Assembly: GCA_012934845.2 (NCBI GenBank)
Contig: WNNJ02003491.1
Span: 1 to 64,000 of the forward strand
Source: Pomphorhynchus laevis
Lineage: Eukaryota; Acanthocephala; Palaeacanthocephala; Echinorhynchida; Pomphorhynchidae
Length of the DNA: 64,000 bases
Direction: 5' to 3'
A program made the translations under genes and the position numbers. Positions within the stretch are counted from its first letter, which is position 1. The number at the start of each line of letters is the position of its first letter. Shown piece after piece: positions 35,440 to 45,619 of this stretch. The notes under the pieces were generated by a model, which was not told the origin of the DNA, searched no databases, and worked only from the letters and a program-made list of their open reading frames with translations.

Positions 35440-36082
35440 GGTCCTGAGAAAAGGGTGAATTATTTAGGCATTTCTTACATAAAAAACAGATTACATCATA
35501 TATTATACAATATTATCTCTAAGAATGTGATGAATGACAATACGAATAAAGTTTGCATTTTTAATAGAAAATTACCTAAACTGCATACCTTATTAAGGGC
35601 TAAACATTTATCTAGTACAGAGTTAATTGTTCATTCAATACCTTGCTCGGATTGTAACTGTGTCTATATTAGCCACACTGGACAATGTTTATCCAAAAGA
35701 ATCAAACATCACGTATATAATCTACAAAAAGGAACTGTATCCAGTGTTTTTGCTCAGCATTGTACATCACTTAATCATACAGCCGGTTTTCGGAACGCTA
35801 CTGTGTTGTCTTACGAAATCAATTATTTATCACGTATAATGGAAAAAGAATTTTTCATGGCTCGTGAGTCTAACATAATGGCTAATCATTTTGTCGGCTT
35901 CATAAATTATCCTCGTGTGAATTCTTTAATCCTAGATGCAGCACTGTACACTACAATCAGCGTAGGTGGACCTCATCAGCAGTGAGCCTACGCTACCTTT
36001 CGTGTTTAGGTCCTTTAATTATCTGCTGAAATTTTCCTCTGCTGCCTTTCTGTAAAAACAATCGATACAGTTTGTGAGAAAA
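35440..36082 (+). pseudogene. Penelope-like element 3' part with GIY-YIG endonuclease
   Basis: The frame 35455-35985 encodes the C-terminal end of a Penelope-like retroelement protein. The N-terminal part matches the RT-to-endonuclease linker. IPCSDCNCVYISHTGQCLSK with RIKHH is the GIY-YIG module with the CxxC pair typical of Penelope endonucleases; YIG is YIS here. HCTSLNHT follows as the conserved histidine region. The RT palm is not in this copy, so the element is 5'-truncated. The ending FINYPRVNSLI fits known Penelope C termini. Sequence from about 35885 on is repeated in inverted orientation just downstream. Confidence 0.8.
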
Positions 36083-36311
36083 TACAACGTACAGTTTGCA
36101 CAAGTAGAAATGTTTTTCTCACAAACTGTATCGATTGTTTTTACAGAAAGGCAGCAGAGGAAAATTTCAGCAGATCATTAAAGGACCGAAACACGAAAGG
36201 TAGGCGTAGGCTCACTGCTGATGAGGTCCACCTACGCTGATTGTAGTGTACAGTGCTGCGTATAGGATTAAAGAATTCACACGAGGATAATTTATGAAGC
36301 CGACCAAATGA
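35885..36311. repeat. Large inverted repeat of the Penelope end (~200-bp arms)
   Basis: The left arm, about 35885-36082, and the right arm, 36114 to about 36311, are reverse complements with few mismatches, separated by a 31-base spacer (36083-36113). The left arm is the C-terminal end plus 3' UTR of the Penelope-like element. This is a tail-to-tail junction of two element copies. Confidence 0.9.
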
Positions 36312-36665
36312 TGATACTCGCTCGTGTATGCAATTGTTCATTCGATAATGGCTAACAATAAACCGAATTATAATCTTAAGTTGACATATAATTAATGTCT
36401 TTCTGTTTTTGACTTTTTGCATTCTAGATTTTGTGTTGAACAATTTTATTGTTTTTTAACTTTAATGGTCAATTTTATTATCTAATTGCTATAATTTTGT
36501 GTTTTACTGTTTTATTTTGATATTTATGTTCTTATGGGTGATAATGTTAATGTTCTGTTTTGCTTCTTATGTGATGTTTTTACTGTTTGGTCACTTTCTT
36601 TTGTTTTCATTTTTTCCTAATGTTATCCGTTTTGTAGCGAGGTACAACATACAAATACATGTTTA

Positions 36666-37307
36666 TATTATTTTAATGTACAAAAATGTAAAATGTTTTT
36701 ACTGATTATGACAGTTGCCATTGAAATATTGAATAATCCTTTGGTCTTTGGTTTTCCTTAGTTCCTATAAATTAAAATTTGCTAACTTAGAGGAAATGGA
36801 TGACTAAAATATCTTCAATTTCTTTCTAGTATCTATATAAGATCTTCTATAATTAAATATTTTTGTCATCCCAAACAACTTGATCTAGTAAAGCTTTTTC
36901 CTCTTATATCCGTCATCATCTGTGGAATAGATGTATGTATATTTGATATATTTAGGGTTAGAATTCTTGACTTATGATGTCAAGAATTCTTGACAGAATT
37001 CTTGACTTTTGATGATTTAATTTGTGTTGGAAATCTTTCAGGTAATTATATTATGCTGACAATATTGGCTTTAATGTAGGGGCTAAAAATCTAGAGATAT
37101 TATTGTATCTTTGCTGAATACAATAGGTTTACCCTTACAATGTCTTTATTCTTTATGAATTTTCGTAAAGAGATAAAATACTCCAGCTCGATAGTTATAT
37201 TAGTTGAATGTACAAAACTGTAAAAGTTTATTTTCCTGATGATGGCAGTTGCTATTGAAATAGCAGTTCCTTTGGTTTTTGATTTTCTTTTGTTCCTATA
37301 AATTAAC
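36666..37307 (-). repeat. Pair of ~105-bp Penelope-type repeats
   Basis: Direct repeats at about 36666-36778 and 37207-37307 share AATGTACAAAA, ACAGTTGC(C/T)ATTGAAAT, CCTTTGGT and AGTTCCTATAAATTA. Both are inverted relative to the repeat at 35350. The second contains CTGATGA ... GAAA around a short stem (37236-37261). The 430 bases between them hold nothing recognisable. Confidence 0.6.
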
Positions 37308-37429
37308 TTTTTCGAGAAGGAAATGTATTCGATTTCAACGGTAAAAGAGGAACGGCAATGTTGCGCCCTCGCATACCATATCATTTTTGAATCATTATAA
37401 TAAAGAATAATTTAAATACACCAAAAACA

Positions 37430-40400
37430 GAGAAAACAAAAACAGTCACAAGGTCAGTCAAGAGTCAGCCAACAGATCAATTTTCGACTATAATCGGCAG
37501 CAGAAAAACTCAGTCGTCTAAACTTCTATCATGGCCCCCAGGTCCAGAGGGATCTGAGACCCCAACCGATCTAACACGCCGCCTTCTGACTGAACCACCC
37601 AGGGTCTTTCACCCCCGAAGAGTCCAATCGCCACGAACTATGTTGGGTAAACGAGAGACGAGGAGCTTAAGAAACCTTAGCCTTTGCTATGGGGGACGTC
37701 CTCTCTAAAAGAGGACTAATCCCGAGATACCCCAGGTGCCTCAAAGGCGCCCCTGGGTTTTCTCTTTCAATGACAGATGTTGGGCCCGTTTCAGAGCCCA
37801 CCTAGCTTTCTTCAAGATAAGTTACAGCCTATCCAGGTCAGCTTTCGACGACACGTTCTCCGTAATGGTGAAGGAGTGGTTCAGAGGCAAATATGGAAGA
37901 GAGCGCAGAGAGTGCTAGTCGTTGCAGGGGAGCCATGAAAGACTACCACCTGCAATTTATTGGAGTTTGAAATAAGATTGGATTTGGGTAGCTGGTCTTT
38001 TAATCTTAAAAAGAAACGGCTGGTGTCAGAGACTACGTCTTTACACCTGTGTCCAGAGAACAGGGCTGTGGTGTCATCAGCATACACCACAAGACGTTCT
38101 TCGTGTTTAAATATTTTAAATAGGTAAATGGAGGCAGCAAGAAACAAGAAAGGAGAAAGTGGGGAATCTTGAGGCACACCCGTAATAGGGTAGAACTGAC
38201 GCGCATCTGGGTCGTCTTCATAGTAAAAACGCTTGGTATACAGCAGGATCTCCACTCTGTTCACAATTCTCGCAGGCAACCCGAGGGACCTGAGAGAAGA
38301 GATCACAAAAGGAATGGAGATGCGGTCAAATGCAGCAGAAAAGTCAAGGAAAACAGCCACAACTAAACGATGGCTATTATCCCGACAAAACTGCTCCACC
38401 TCACCAACTGCTGAATGGACCGAGCGACCTTTGACGAACCCATGAAAACCTGGAGGGATCAAATTACGCCTACTTAAATAGTCGCGGATTTTACGCGCAA
38501 GCGCTTTTTCGTAAATCGACATGAGGGCATTTTGAATCGAAATGGACAGATCTTTAGGACAAGAGCAGGATTTTTTCTTAGGAAAAAACACGCTTACTAA
38601 TATTGATGCCTGCTACATCGGATGGGGATGCTAAAAGCATTGTGACGGCTACCTATCTTCTCTGAATGGCTGTCAAAAGCTGACAGACCCGAGAAGAAAG
38701 TGGAGCAAAAGATTTGGAGGTGCCCGGAAGTGCCCCCAGGAGTTTAGAATATCTGTAACAGATAGATCCCTACTCCTGAAGTTACCCCAAGGCGGGATTG
38801 GTTGAAGTGAGTGTGTGGCTTCATAGTTGTGTAGGGCTAGTAACTCATCTAAAGCTTTTTCGAGGCCTATACTACCGATCTAACCCAATGCCCTATCCTT
38901 CCAACAAACTTCTCCTTATTGAATATCTTATAGAAGGAATACTGGAATGGATTAAGGGGAAGCAATGCTCGCCCTATCCTTACCCAGCCAGAGCCTATAT
39001 CTAGTGATCCAGTATTCATTTCGTCGGAGTGGGATTGTATATCGACCTTTATAGGTTGTCGATAGAATCGCGGTCGCTTGCGAAGAGAGGTAGGTATTAA
39101 ATTCGGTAAGACTCGCATTATCTATTCTGCGAGAGTTGGATAGCCGCCTGAAAGAAGGCCACCCTGATAGAATCAAAGTAAAACCTCCTTTTAAGCAACA
39201 TATATTCCTCAATCCTCTAACGAATTAGGTTATGAGTGGTGGACAATTGTTGCTGCGACTGATCCGTACAGAAGGATTTAAGCAACAACCTCGAGTGAAG
39301 CAGTAAGATGTCGAGGATGTGCAATGAAAGGTGAAGGACGGTGGTTTGTGAATAAGATAACCGTTCTTAGCTCTGCGAAGTGCTGCATTGATCCAACGAC
39401 CAGCTTTGTCGTTGAAGTCTCCAAATATTATGTCATAGCCGCTATCAATAATACCATCCAGGAGGTCACAGTTCTTGTGAATCATCCTTGGACGGATGTA
39501 GACATTGACTATACTGAGGCGTTTACCGTTCTTACAGAGTGAAACTACCAAACAAGACATGGCTGGACACGAGTAATTTAAAAAGAGGGAAAACCTTAAG
39601 GAGCACTTTACTAAGGTCAAGAGTCCTTGAGATGAAGAGTAGTGAGGTGGGGTTATGTACGGAGTATAGTGGGAACAGATATGCTTTAGGATATATCGAG
39701 TAATGTCCTGGGTGAGACGGATAGACCTTGTCGCCTGAAGTACTATAACATCTGCATCTCTACCGGATAGAAGTCTAAGGGCAGAAGCACCTCCCGAATT
39801 CCACTGAAGGATATTCAGTGAAAAAGGCTAACGAGTACTCTGCATTGTGATGGATAGTTGGATTGGGGGATTGCCTACCTAAACAGAGCTAGGTGCAGGA
39901 AGATTGCCCCTACCCGCCACTAACACTATCCGGGGTCGGTACTTGCCCCTAAGCAATATCTACATCACCCTTTACTGCTTGCCCTTGTTTTTGATCATCT
40001 TATCAATCTTGAGAGCAGGCTGTATGAACCGAAGCACCCTCTTTTTAGATTCAGGCAGTGCTGTTGCGGCCGGAACGGAGGGATTGGCCCAACCGCCCCC
40101 CACAAGGCCATCAGAATAAGATTTTGCAATTCCTGTAAGATACTTCATTCTTAACTTTGATTAGCTTGATGATGTCTGCATCATCCATTCGATGCGATGA
40201 TGCCTGAGCAAATGAAGCAGGAGACTTTGATGGTTTCCGATAAAGTTTTCTGTAATCTTTAAAGACAGGGTATTTCCTGCCCCAGGCAGAATGACACCCC
40301 CGCAGCTGGAGCAGGACGGAAGAGGGCACAACGCTCGTTTGACAATAGGGCCGGGCAAGCAGCCAATTCACAAACCCCAAGGTGGGGGTCCTACTGCAGT

Positions 40401-40480
40401 TGAAGGCCTAATGCCCCCATTTGTAACAACGACTTCAGTGGGGAAGGTGAATTCATCACTTTCAATCAGTTGAAACTTGA
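37430..40480 (-). pseudogene. LINE-A copy 3, broken
   Basis: A minus-strand, nearly full-length copy. The 3' end (about 37530) matches copies 1 and 4. The RT block 38591-37881 is the best preserved frame (FHGFVKGRSVHSAVGEVEQF, LVVAVFLDFSAAFDR, VVYADDTTALF). Endonuclease parts lie near 39620-39225 and ORF1 zinc-knuckle remains near 40380-40111. The N-terminal part of ORF1 is missing. Several shifts and small deletions break both ORFs. Divergence from copy 1 is lower in the RT region than that of copy 2, so it is probably younger than copy 2. Confidence 0.85.
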
Positions 40481-41339
40481 TGTACCAACTGAAAGAAAAC
40501 AAAAGAAATTAACAATGAACAACAAAATGAACAACAAACAATAACAGAGATAAAATCATAAAAGCCATGACAAAAGAAACACTATTCGAAACAAAATTAA
40601 TTGTAGGATTAAATTAATTTTATCTCAAATGATACTATTCGGTGTAAATTTTTATCAGTTAGCTATCGAAAATTCGATTTCAATAAAAAATATATTCCCT
40701 CTCTCCTTTGATCAGCCAATAACTTTTAAAGTGAACAACACATTTATAACATAAAAAATTGATCAACATCAATTATTTCTAATAAAATATATATACATAT
40801 AATGGAGTGCATTAAAAAATTATTTATTATTTATTATTAAAAATTTATTAGCATTTAGAATTCAACTTGCAATATCACATAAAAATTGGAATTATCAGTG
40901 ATCTATTCCATTCGAATCCGTAGTTTAATATCAAACTAAAATTTATAATTCAACATTGATTAGCATTTTTCATGAAAAAACGGGACACAACTAATTGTTT
41001 GAACTTCTACGATATGATGATAATCATATAACTAACAATTTTTTCTGTTTTTAAGAAAATAAATGTAATTTTATCCTACGATTATATTTATTTTAAATAG
41101 TGCTTTTAGTCGTCGTTATTGTGTTTTTCTTGAACATAAATTACAAGAATAAATTACATAAATTACAATCAAAAAGTCATAAGTCGACGCTTAATAAAAA
41201 AATTGATATTAATTTAATGACAAATATTTCAGAATTGTACTTTATTCGTTATTTAAAATTATTTACAGTTTTAATTAATCCTACAATTAATATTATTAAA
41301 TTATTTAATTATTAAATTTTGATTTAGCATTATTATGTT
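40481..41339. other. AT-rich intron DNA, no feature
   Basis: No supported gene. Short frames here are composition artefacts. Confidence 0.5.
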
Positions 41340-41395
41340 TTGTTTATTTTATAATTATATTAAATACGTAGACTCAGTTAGCTGATTTGATTTGT
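41340..41395 (+). repeat. Tail of the dispersed AT-rich repeat
   Basis: It reads TACGTAGACTCAGTTAGCTG then ATTTGATT, matching the tails at 8345-8385, 11870-11912 and (inverted) 15080-15112. Confidence 0.5.
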
Positions 41396-41641
41396 TGAGG
41401 TGATATGATATGTAGGGCTCCCTTGCCCCCATATTATCTTGATGTTGATATCTATTATCTTCAGAATAAGAAGATAATTCTTATCTCATTGTTTTTGTTG
41501 TTTAGTGTTCATTTCGTTGTTTATTGTGAATTTCAGTTTTGATGTTTTGATGAAACAAAATAAAAACACTGCTAGATGCCGTTTCGCGTCGGGCTTATAT
41601 GATTGCAAAAATTCATGCGGAATGGTATCAGTTGATAGTAA

Positions 41642-41692
41642 GGATGCATAGGAGGACTAGCAGAGGAGGACTGCTAGTCCTCCTATGCATCC
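41642..41692. repeat. Perfect 22-bp inverted repeat
   Basis: Arms at 41642-41663 and 41671-41692 are exact reverse complements around a 7-base spacer, AGGAGGA. They sit in the hammerhead-like repeat block. Confidence 0.9.
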
Positions 41693-41713
41693 AACAGTAG
41701 GAGGGATCTGGCA

Positions 41714-41745
41714 CTGATGAATCATTGTGATGACAAAACAACATC
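41714..41745 (+). ncRNA. Decayed second hammerhead-like core
   Basis: CTGATGA, stem ATCAT/ATGAC with a TGTG loop, then AAAAC in place of GAAAC. It aligns with the 42034 copy base by base, but the conserved G of GAAA is lost and one stem pair is broken, so it is probably inactive. Confidence 0.5.
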
Positions 41746-42033
41746 GAGCAGTGTTATTCGTCTTTCTTTCGCGTCGGGCTTATATGATTACAACAATTCA
41801 CGTAGAATGGTATCATTTGAGATAAATTCATATTAGAAGTAAGCCGATATAAAGATAGCTGATCTGGCATTTGTCAGTGCTTTTGCTAATGTCCTATTTG
41901 GTGAAGCTGTTGAAGTTCTGGTTCAGCACTCTATGATGATGTTACTAGAGGTTTTATAGTACATCATACACATGATTCGTTGATTGCCGTCTGCTAGTCC
42001 TACTCTGCATTCAACAGTGGGAGGGATCTGACA

Positions 42034-42065
42034 CTGATGAGTCATAGTGATGACGAAACGGCATC
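42034..42065 (+). ncRNA. Hammerhead ribozyme-like core
   Basis: CTGATGA is followed by a perfect 5-bp stem GTCAT/ATGAC with an AGTG loop, then GAAACGGCATC. CUGAUGA and GAAA are the invariant hammerhead core, and the very short stem III (AC-GGC-AT, then C at the cleavage position) resembles the minimal stem III described for Penelope-type hammerheads. Stem I is imperfect: CTG pairs with CAG across two mismatches. The core is strong, but activity is uncertain. Confidence 0.6.
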
Positions 42066-42243
42066 TAGCAGTGCTTTTCGTCTTTCTTTAGTGTCAAGCT
42101 TATATGATTACAACAATTCAACTACAACTTATTTTACATTTTTAATTATATAATTGATATAAATTAAATAATTTAATAATTTAAGTCAAATTGATTTAAA
42201 TTCTTAATTATGTGTTAATAATTAAATTAACACGACCACAAAC

Positions 42244-42432
42244 CTCTGCTTGCTGCATGTATTCCGCAAGGTTGACGCCTTTACGAAAATCACCATCTTC
42301 TTTGGCTTGTTTTAAATCATGATGCAACTTTTCAATATTCAAGAGGTAATTGCGTTCAGCATCCTTTAGCTGTTGCTCTAATTTCAAGCTTTTTAACCGA
42401 AATGAATTTAAATCCGACTTTTGCTTTTCGAT
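42244..42432 (-). CDS. Golgin coiled-coil exon C
   Basis: A 189-base, 63-codon phase-0 exon. The acceptor is ACTTTAGTAG before ATCGAAAAG; the second AG avoids an in-frame TAG. The donor is GCAGAG followed by GTTTGTGG. The peptide IEKQKSDLNSFRLKSLKLEQ..., AEYMQQAE is strong coiled coil with L/I at heptad positions. It follows exon B in the transcript. Confidence 0.72.
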
Positions 42433-42852
42433 CTACTAAAGTTAAAAAACAAAATCGGAAAAATAAATTTTACTCAGTAAATTCATTTACGGTTTATATG
42501 AAATGCTTTACAAAGCATGATCATCTTTTTGTTGAAACAGTATGACAATAATACTTTAATGTTATGGAGTGAAAAATTAATGATGAATAAATCCAAAAAT
42601 TAAATCAAATATTTGAAAATACGTGAATTTACTCTAAAATTGCTTCGTTTAATTTGCATTTTTTCCGCTAAAAGGCGTTTAAATTGTTATAATTTTATAA
42701 TAATATAAAATATTATATTATATTAATGAATAAATTACTTTAATGAATAAAACAACTTAATTTTTCAATATTTATTCTGTTACTGATAAATATTCAATTG
42801 TTTCTTTGAAACTAAGAATAAGACGGTAAAAATAAACGAAAATTAAAATTAC

Positions 42853-42942
42853 CAAAGTTTGAAGTTTATCATTTTTTTCGGTGAGGGTTTCGTTTTCCTT
42901 AACACAGCTTATATAGAGATTCTTAAGCTCCATTATACCTTC
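42853..42942 (-). CDS. Golgin coiled-coil exon B
   Basis: A 90-base, 30-codon phase-0 exon: EGIMELKNLYISCVKENETL... to KLQTL. The acceptor is TTTTTGAACAG and the donor TTTG followed by GTAATTTT, both good matches to splice consensus. A 43-base gap separates it from exon A, so intron A-B is very short. Confidence 0.72.
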
Positions 42943-42985
42943 CTGTTCAAAAATAGACTGTAATTGTCATTTTCAAATTATCTAC

Positions 42986-43144
42986 CTTAGCAATCTGACG
43001 ATCCTCATCGTGCTTAACTTTCAAATTTGTATTATCCTTAGTAAGCTGAAGTACCTTGTTTTCAATTTCCTTAATATCATTTTTTAATCCATTTCGTTCT
43101 ATCTCAAATTGCTTGTCAAGTTCTATGCGTTCAACGTTTGCAAT
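42986..43144 (-). CDS. Golgin coiled-coil exon A
   Basis: A 159-base, 53-codon phase-0 exon: IANVERIELDKQFEIERNGL..., KHDEDRQIAK. The acceptor is TTATTTAG before ATTGCAAAC and the donor GCTAAG followed by GTAGAT. It continues the coiled coil into exon B. It begins at phase 0 with no start codon, so the gene has further exons at higher coordinates. Confidence 0.74.
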
Positions 43145-43494
43145 CTAAATAAGAGTACTATTTTTAAACTTAATATAGCAATTTTAACAGTATTTTTAGT
43201 TTAATGTTGCAAAAAAACCCTTTTCAAGGTGTTTTTAAAAACACCTTGAAAAAAGCATAACACTTGAAAAGGACTATTGCAAAAGTCGAAAATTTGTGAA
43301 CAATAATTTTATTTTTCTATTCCTCTCGATGTTTAAACGCACTGAACAATTTATGATAATCTTCATTAGCCCGCTCCGGATGGAAAAATACCAATTTTAA
43401 TTAAAGTGAATTGCAGGAAATGAAAATGACCGTGGATTGTTTTTAATGAGACCTTCAACGTCTCTAGTATCTATTAAACATGGTTATCTATTAA
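43145..43494. other. Intron DNA with a 32-bp perfect palindrome
   Basis: No gene seen. A perfect 32-bp palindrome, TTTTCAAGGTGTTTTT plus its complement, lies at 43221-43252. Confidence 0.7.
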
Positions 43495-44385
43495 ATATGG
43501 CCGATATCGTGTATGCGATGTGCGGGTGCATAAGCATAAATTAGAATGTCATCGGCGTATTGCATGACATAAAAGGAGTAAGGTTTGATAAACGGAGAGA
43601 GATCGCCAAGCAAAAGAGAGAAAAGCAGGGGACCTAGGACTGAACCTTGTGGGACCCCGCAACGAAGGCGAGAAAGGAGGACGGAGTGGTCGACAATGCC
43701 GAATGCGGAGGAGAGGTCGAGGGAGATGAGAACACTATAAAGAGCCTTGTCTCGAGAAATGAGTAAGTCGTCTAACTTAATTCTCCGTGACATCCGCCGT
43801 ATCGCCCCCTTATCGACTTCCGTTCTTGTATGTATCTTCTTTCATCGCTTCTTTTTTCTAAAATCGATTACTTCCTTAGCCTCTTCGCCGATTCTCCAAA
43901 ATCCATCATCCTACCCCTACAACGCATAATCAACTCCGCCGTTCGAGTGCTCTTTAGTCTCCGTCGATTCGACCACACATCCACATATTTTGCCCAACTC
44001 TCCTGGCCCACCATCCACATCCGCATCAAACTCCGCCTTCTTCTCGTAACTTTTCGTCTCATTGCTGTCGGCTCCCCTGGAATCAACTCGTTCATCAACC
44101 TTCCTTAGACGACACTCGCCCCACCTCGCTATCGCTTCGTTTCTGTCATAGCATCTTACTTCACGTTCCTAATTACCCCAACAACTACGGTCTCCGATCC
44201 TTCCTCGTCACCGCCTCACTCGCCTGGAATCAACTCCCTCTCGATGTCCGCCGCGCCCCTTCCTTTATCATATTCAAACACCTCCTCCGTTCACACCTTC
44301 TCGACACATGATTCACAGTCTTGTTTAGTTGTGGTCTTGTAAGCGTGCGCTGGCACGCATTTGCCACGTTAAAATAAATCCTTTT
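43495..44385. pseudogene. LINE-B copy with 5' inversion
   Basis: The 5' part (about 43495-43766) reads on the minus strand: LLISRDKALYSVLISLDLSSAF, then, after an internal gap, GVPQGSVLGPLLFSLLLGDLS and MQYADDILIYAYAPAHRIHD. The 3' part (about 43768-44385) reads on the plus strand from SSNLILRDIRRI through the family tail to the 3' stem-loop at 44343-44358. The stretch that normally lies between the two is missing. This is the structure left by twin priming during target-primed reverse transcription. Confidence 0.85.
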
Positions 44386-44809
44386 TTAAGTTTAATCATG
44401 TCTTATTTTTTACAGAAATCAAAAAAAAATTATTTGTAAATTTTCGCCAATGCAAATGTTCTTTTTAGACAAATTTGTCTTGTGTTCTGAAGAGGCAAAT
44501 CGAATCAGTGAAAAATGCAAGACATGTTTCATACTTGTCTGGAAAATTCGTGCAGACTTGCAGAATAAATGATTCAGACTTGCCGAATCACGCGGTTCTT
44601 TCCTACATGGCTTTGGTTTTCTTACATGATTTAGATTCTCACTAAACGAAAAGTAACTTTTATATATTGAATACATATCAACGGGCCAATTCAAATAGAT
44701 AATCTTTTTATATTTCACGGAAAGCATATATCATTGATGCATACTTAAAAACAATTTATATGGATGTCAATAAGCTGCTAATACTTAAATCAATTTATTC
44801 AATAATTAC
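44386..44809. other. Spacer, no gene seen
   Basis: A 102-codon minus frame (44727-44419) has no domain or splice support. Confidence 0.5.
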
Positions 44810-44887
44810 ATTTTCAATTTGTATGACAGTATTTACTAGAAAATTCACTGTATTGCTAATATCCCCTTCAATCGTATCCATAAAATT
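44810..44887 (-). CDS. Candidate golgin upstream exon
   Basis: A 78-base phase-0 stretch coding NFMDTIEGDISNTVNFLVNT to QIEN. The acceptor is CGTTTTAG and the donor AAAAT followed by GTAATTATT. Phase and composition fit another exon of the same minus-strand gene. Support is weaker because the exon is short and AT-rich, and the frame would stop 12 bases past the donor if unspliced. Confidence 0.35.
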
Positions 44888-45140
44888 CTAAAACGACAAA
44901 AATAATTTGTATTAAAATTAAAAACAACTTAAAATGAGTTTAAAAAAGCGAATAAAATATGGATTACGTTAAGAATATAAATTCTTTCGTAGATAACATT
45001 AATTGTTAATAATATATTTATAATCACTTATTAATTAATTGATAATAAAAAAGTGCAATAAATTACAAGCTAATTAACGGATACATTTCCGACATGTATC
45101 ATTCTTATCTATTGCATGGCAGTCATTTGAATGTGTTAGG
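44888..45140. other. AT-rich DNA, no feature
   Basis: Nothing supportable. Confidence 0.4.
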
Positions 45141-45333
45141 ACAGAACATTAGAAAGGCAGTTGGAGGCAGAATTGCCGATATCGTGTATGCGATGTGCGG
45201 GTGCATGAGCATAGATGAAGATGTCATCGGAGTATTGCATGACGTTAAAGGAAAAAGGTTTGGTAAACGGAGAGAGATCGCCAAGCAGAAGAGAGAAAAG
45301 CAGGGGACCTAGGACTGAACCTTGTGGGACCCT
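45141..45333 (-). pseudogene. LINE-B internal fragment
   Basis: It matches the RT region of LINE-B (GVPQGSVLGPLLFSLLLGDLS through YADD to HDI) on the minus strand, for about 190 bases. Both ends stop abruptly in AT-rich DNA and there is no 3' end, so it is not a simple 5' truncation. Confidence 0.8.
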
Positions 45334-45619
45334 TATATTATAATATTAATAATTCATATTATAAATCCAAAATAAAGATAAATAACTACAAATAATTATA
45401 AGATATTATACAATTTATATTAATATAGCGATATAATATATATTATAATATGAATTATTATGAATTGACTAATAAATAACAGACGATAGAACAGAATAAA
45501 GATTAGAGATCATCAGGAGGAACTGCTTTTCAAGTCGGACAATTTATATTATACTTATCTAATGCATTAACAGTCATTTATATGCTTTACGGTAGAACAT
45601 TATAATAATTAAAAAGGTA
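45334..45619. other. AT-rich spacer
   Basis: No feature. It ends near the 3' side of LINE-E. Confidence 0.4.

Larger units (their letters stand above)
41567..42121 (+). repeat. Repeat block with hammerhead-like cores
   Basis: Three diverged direct copies of a segment (CGCGTCGGGCTTATATGATT and following) start near 41585, 41771 and 42085. Two copies of CTGATGA-stem-GAAAC-like cores lie at 41714-41745 and 42034-42065. A partial inverted core is at 41567-41585 (CACTGCTAGATGCCGTTTC). A perfect 22-bp inverted repeat is at 41642-41692. The arrangement recalls hammerhead-bearing Penelope pLTR arrays or retrozymes. Confidence 0.7.

Noticed and set aside
36499-36705. Hydrophobic 68-codon frame as a small membrane protein
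   Set aside because: T-rich DNA gives long runs of F, L and V by composition, and it overlaps Penelope-associated repeat sequence.
43330-43390. Minus-strand peptide FFHPERANEDYHKLFSAFKH as an exon (J-domain-like)
   Set aside because: There is no acceptor in a usable place and only about 23 codons. The similarity is too short to trust.
44810-44887. Terminal exon of a separate gene ending VIIE
   Set aside because: A donor GTAATT precedes the stop and the phase fits the golgin exons, so an internal exon is the better reading, kept at low confidence.
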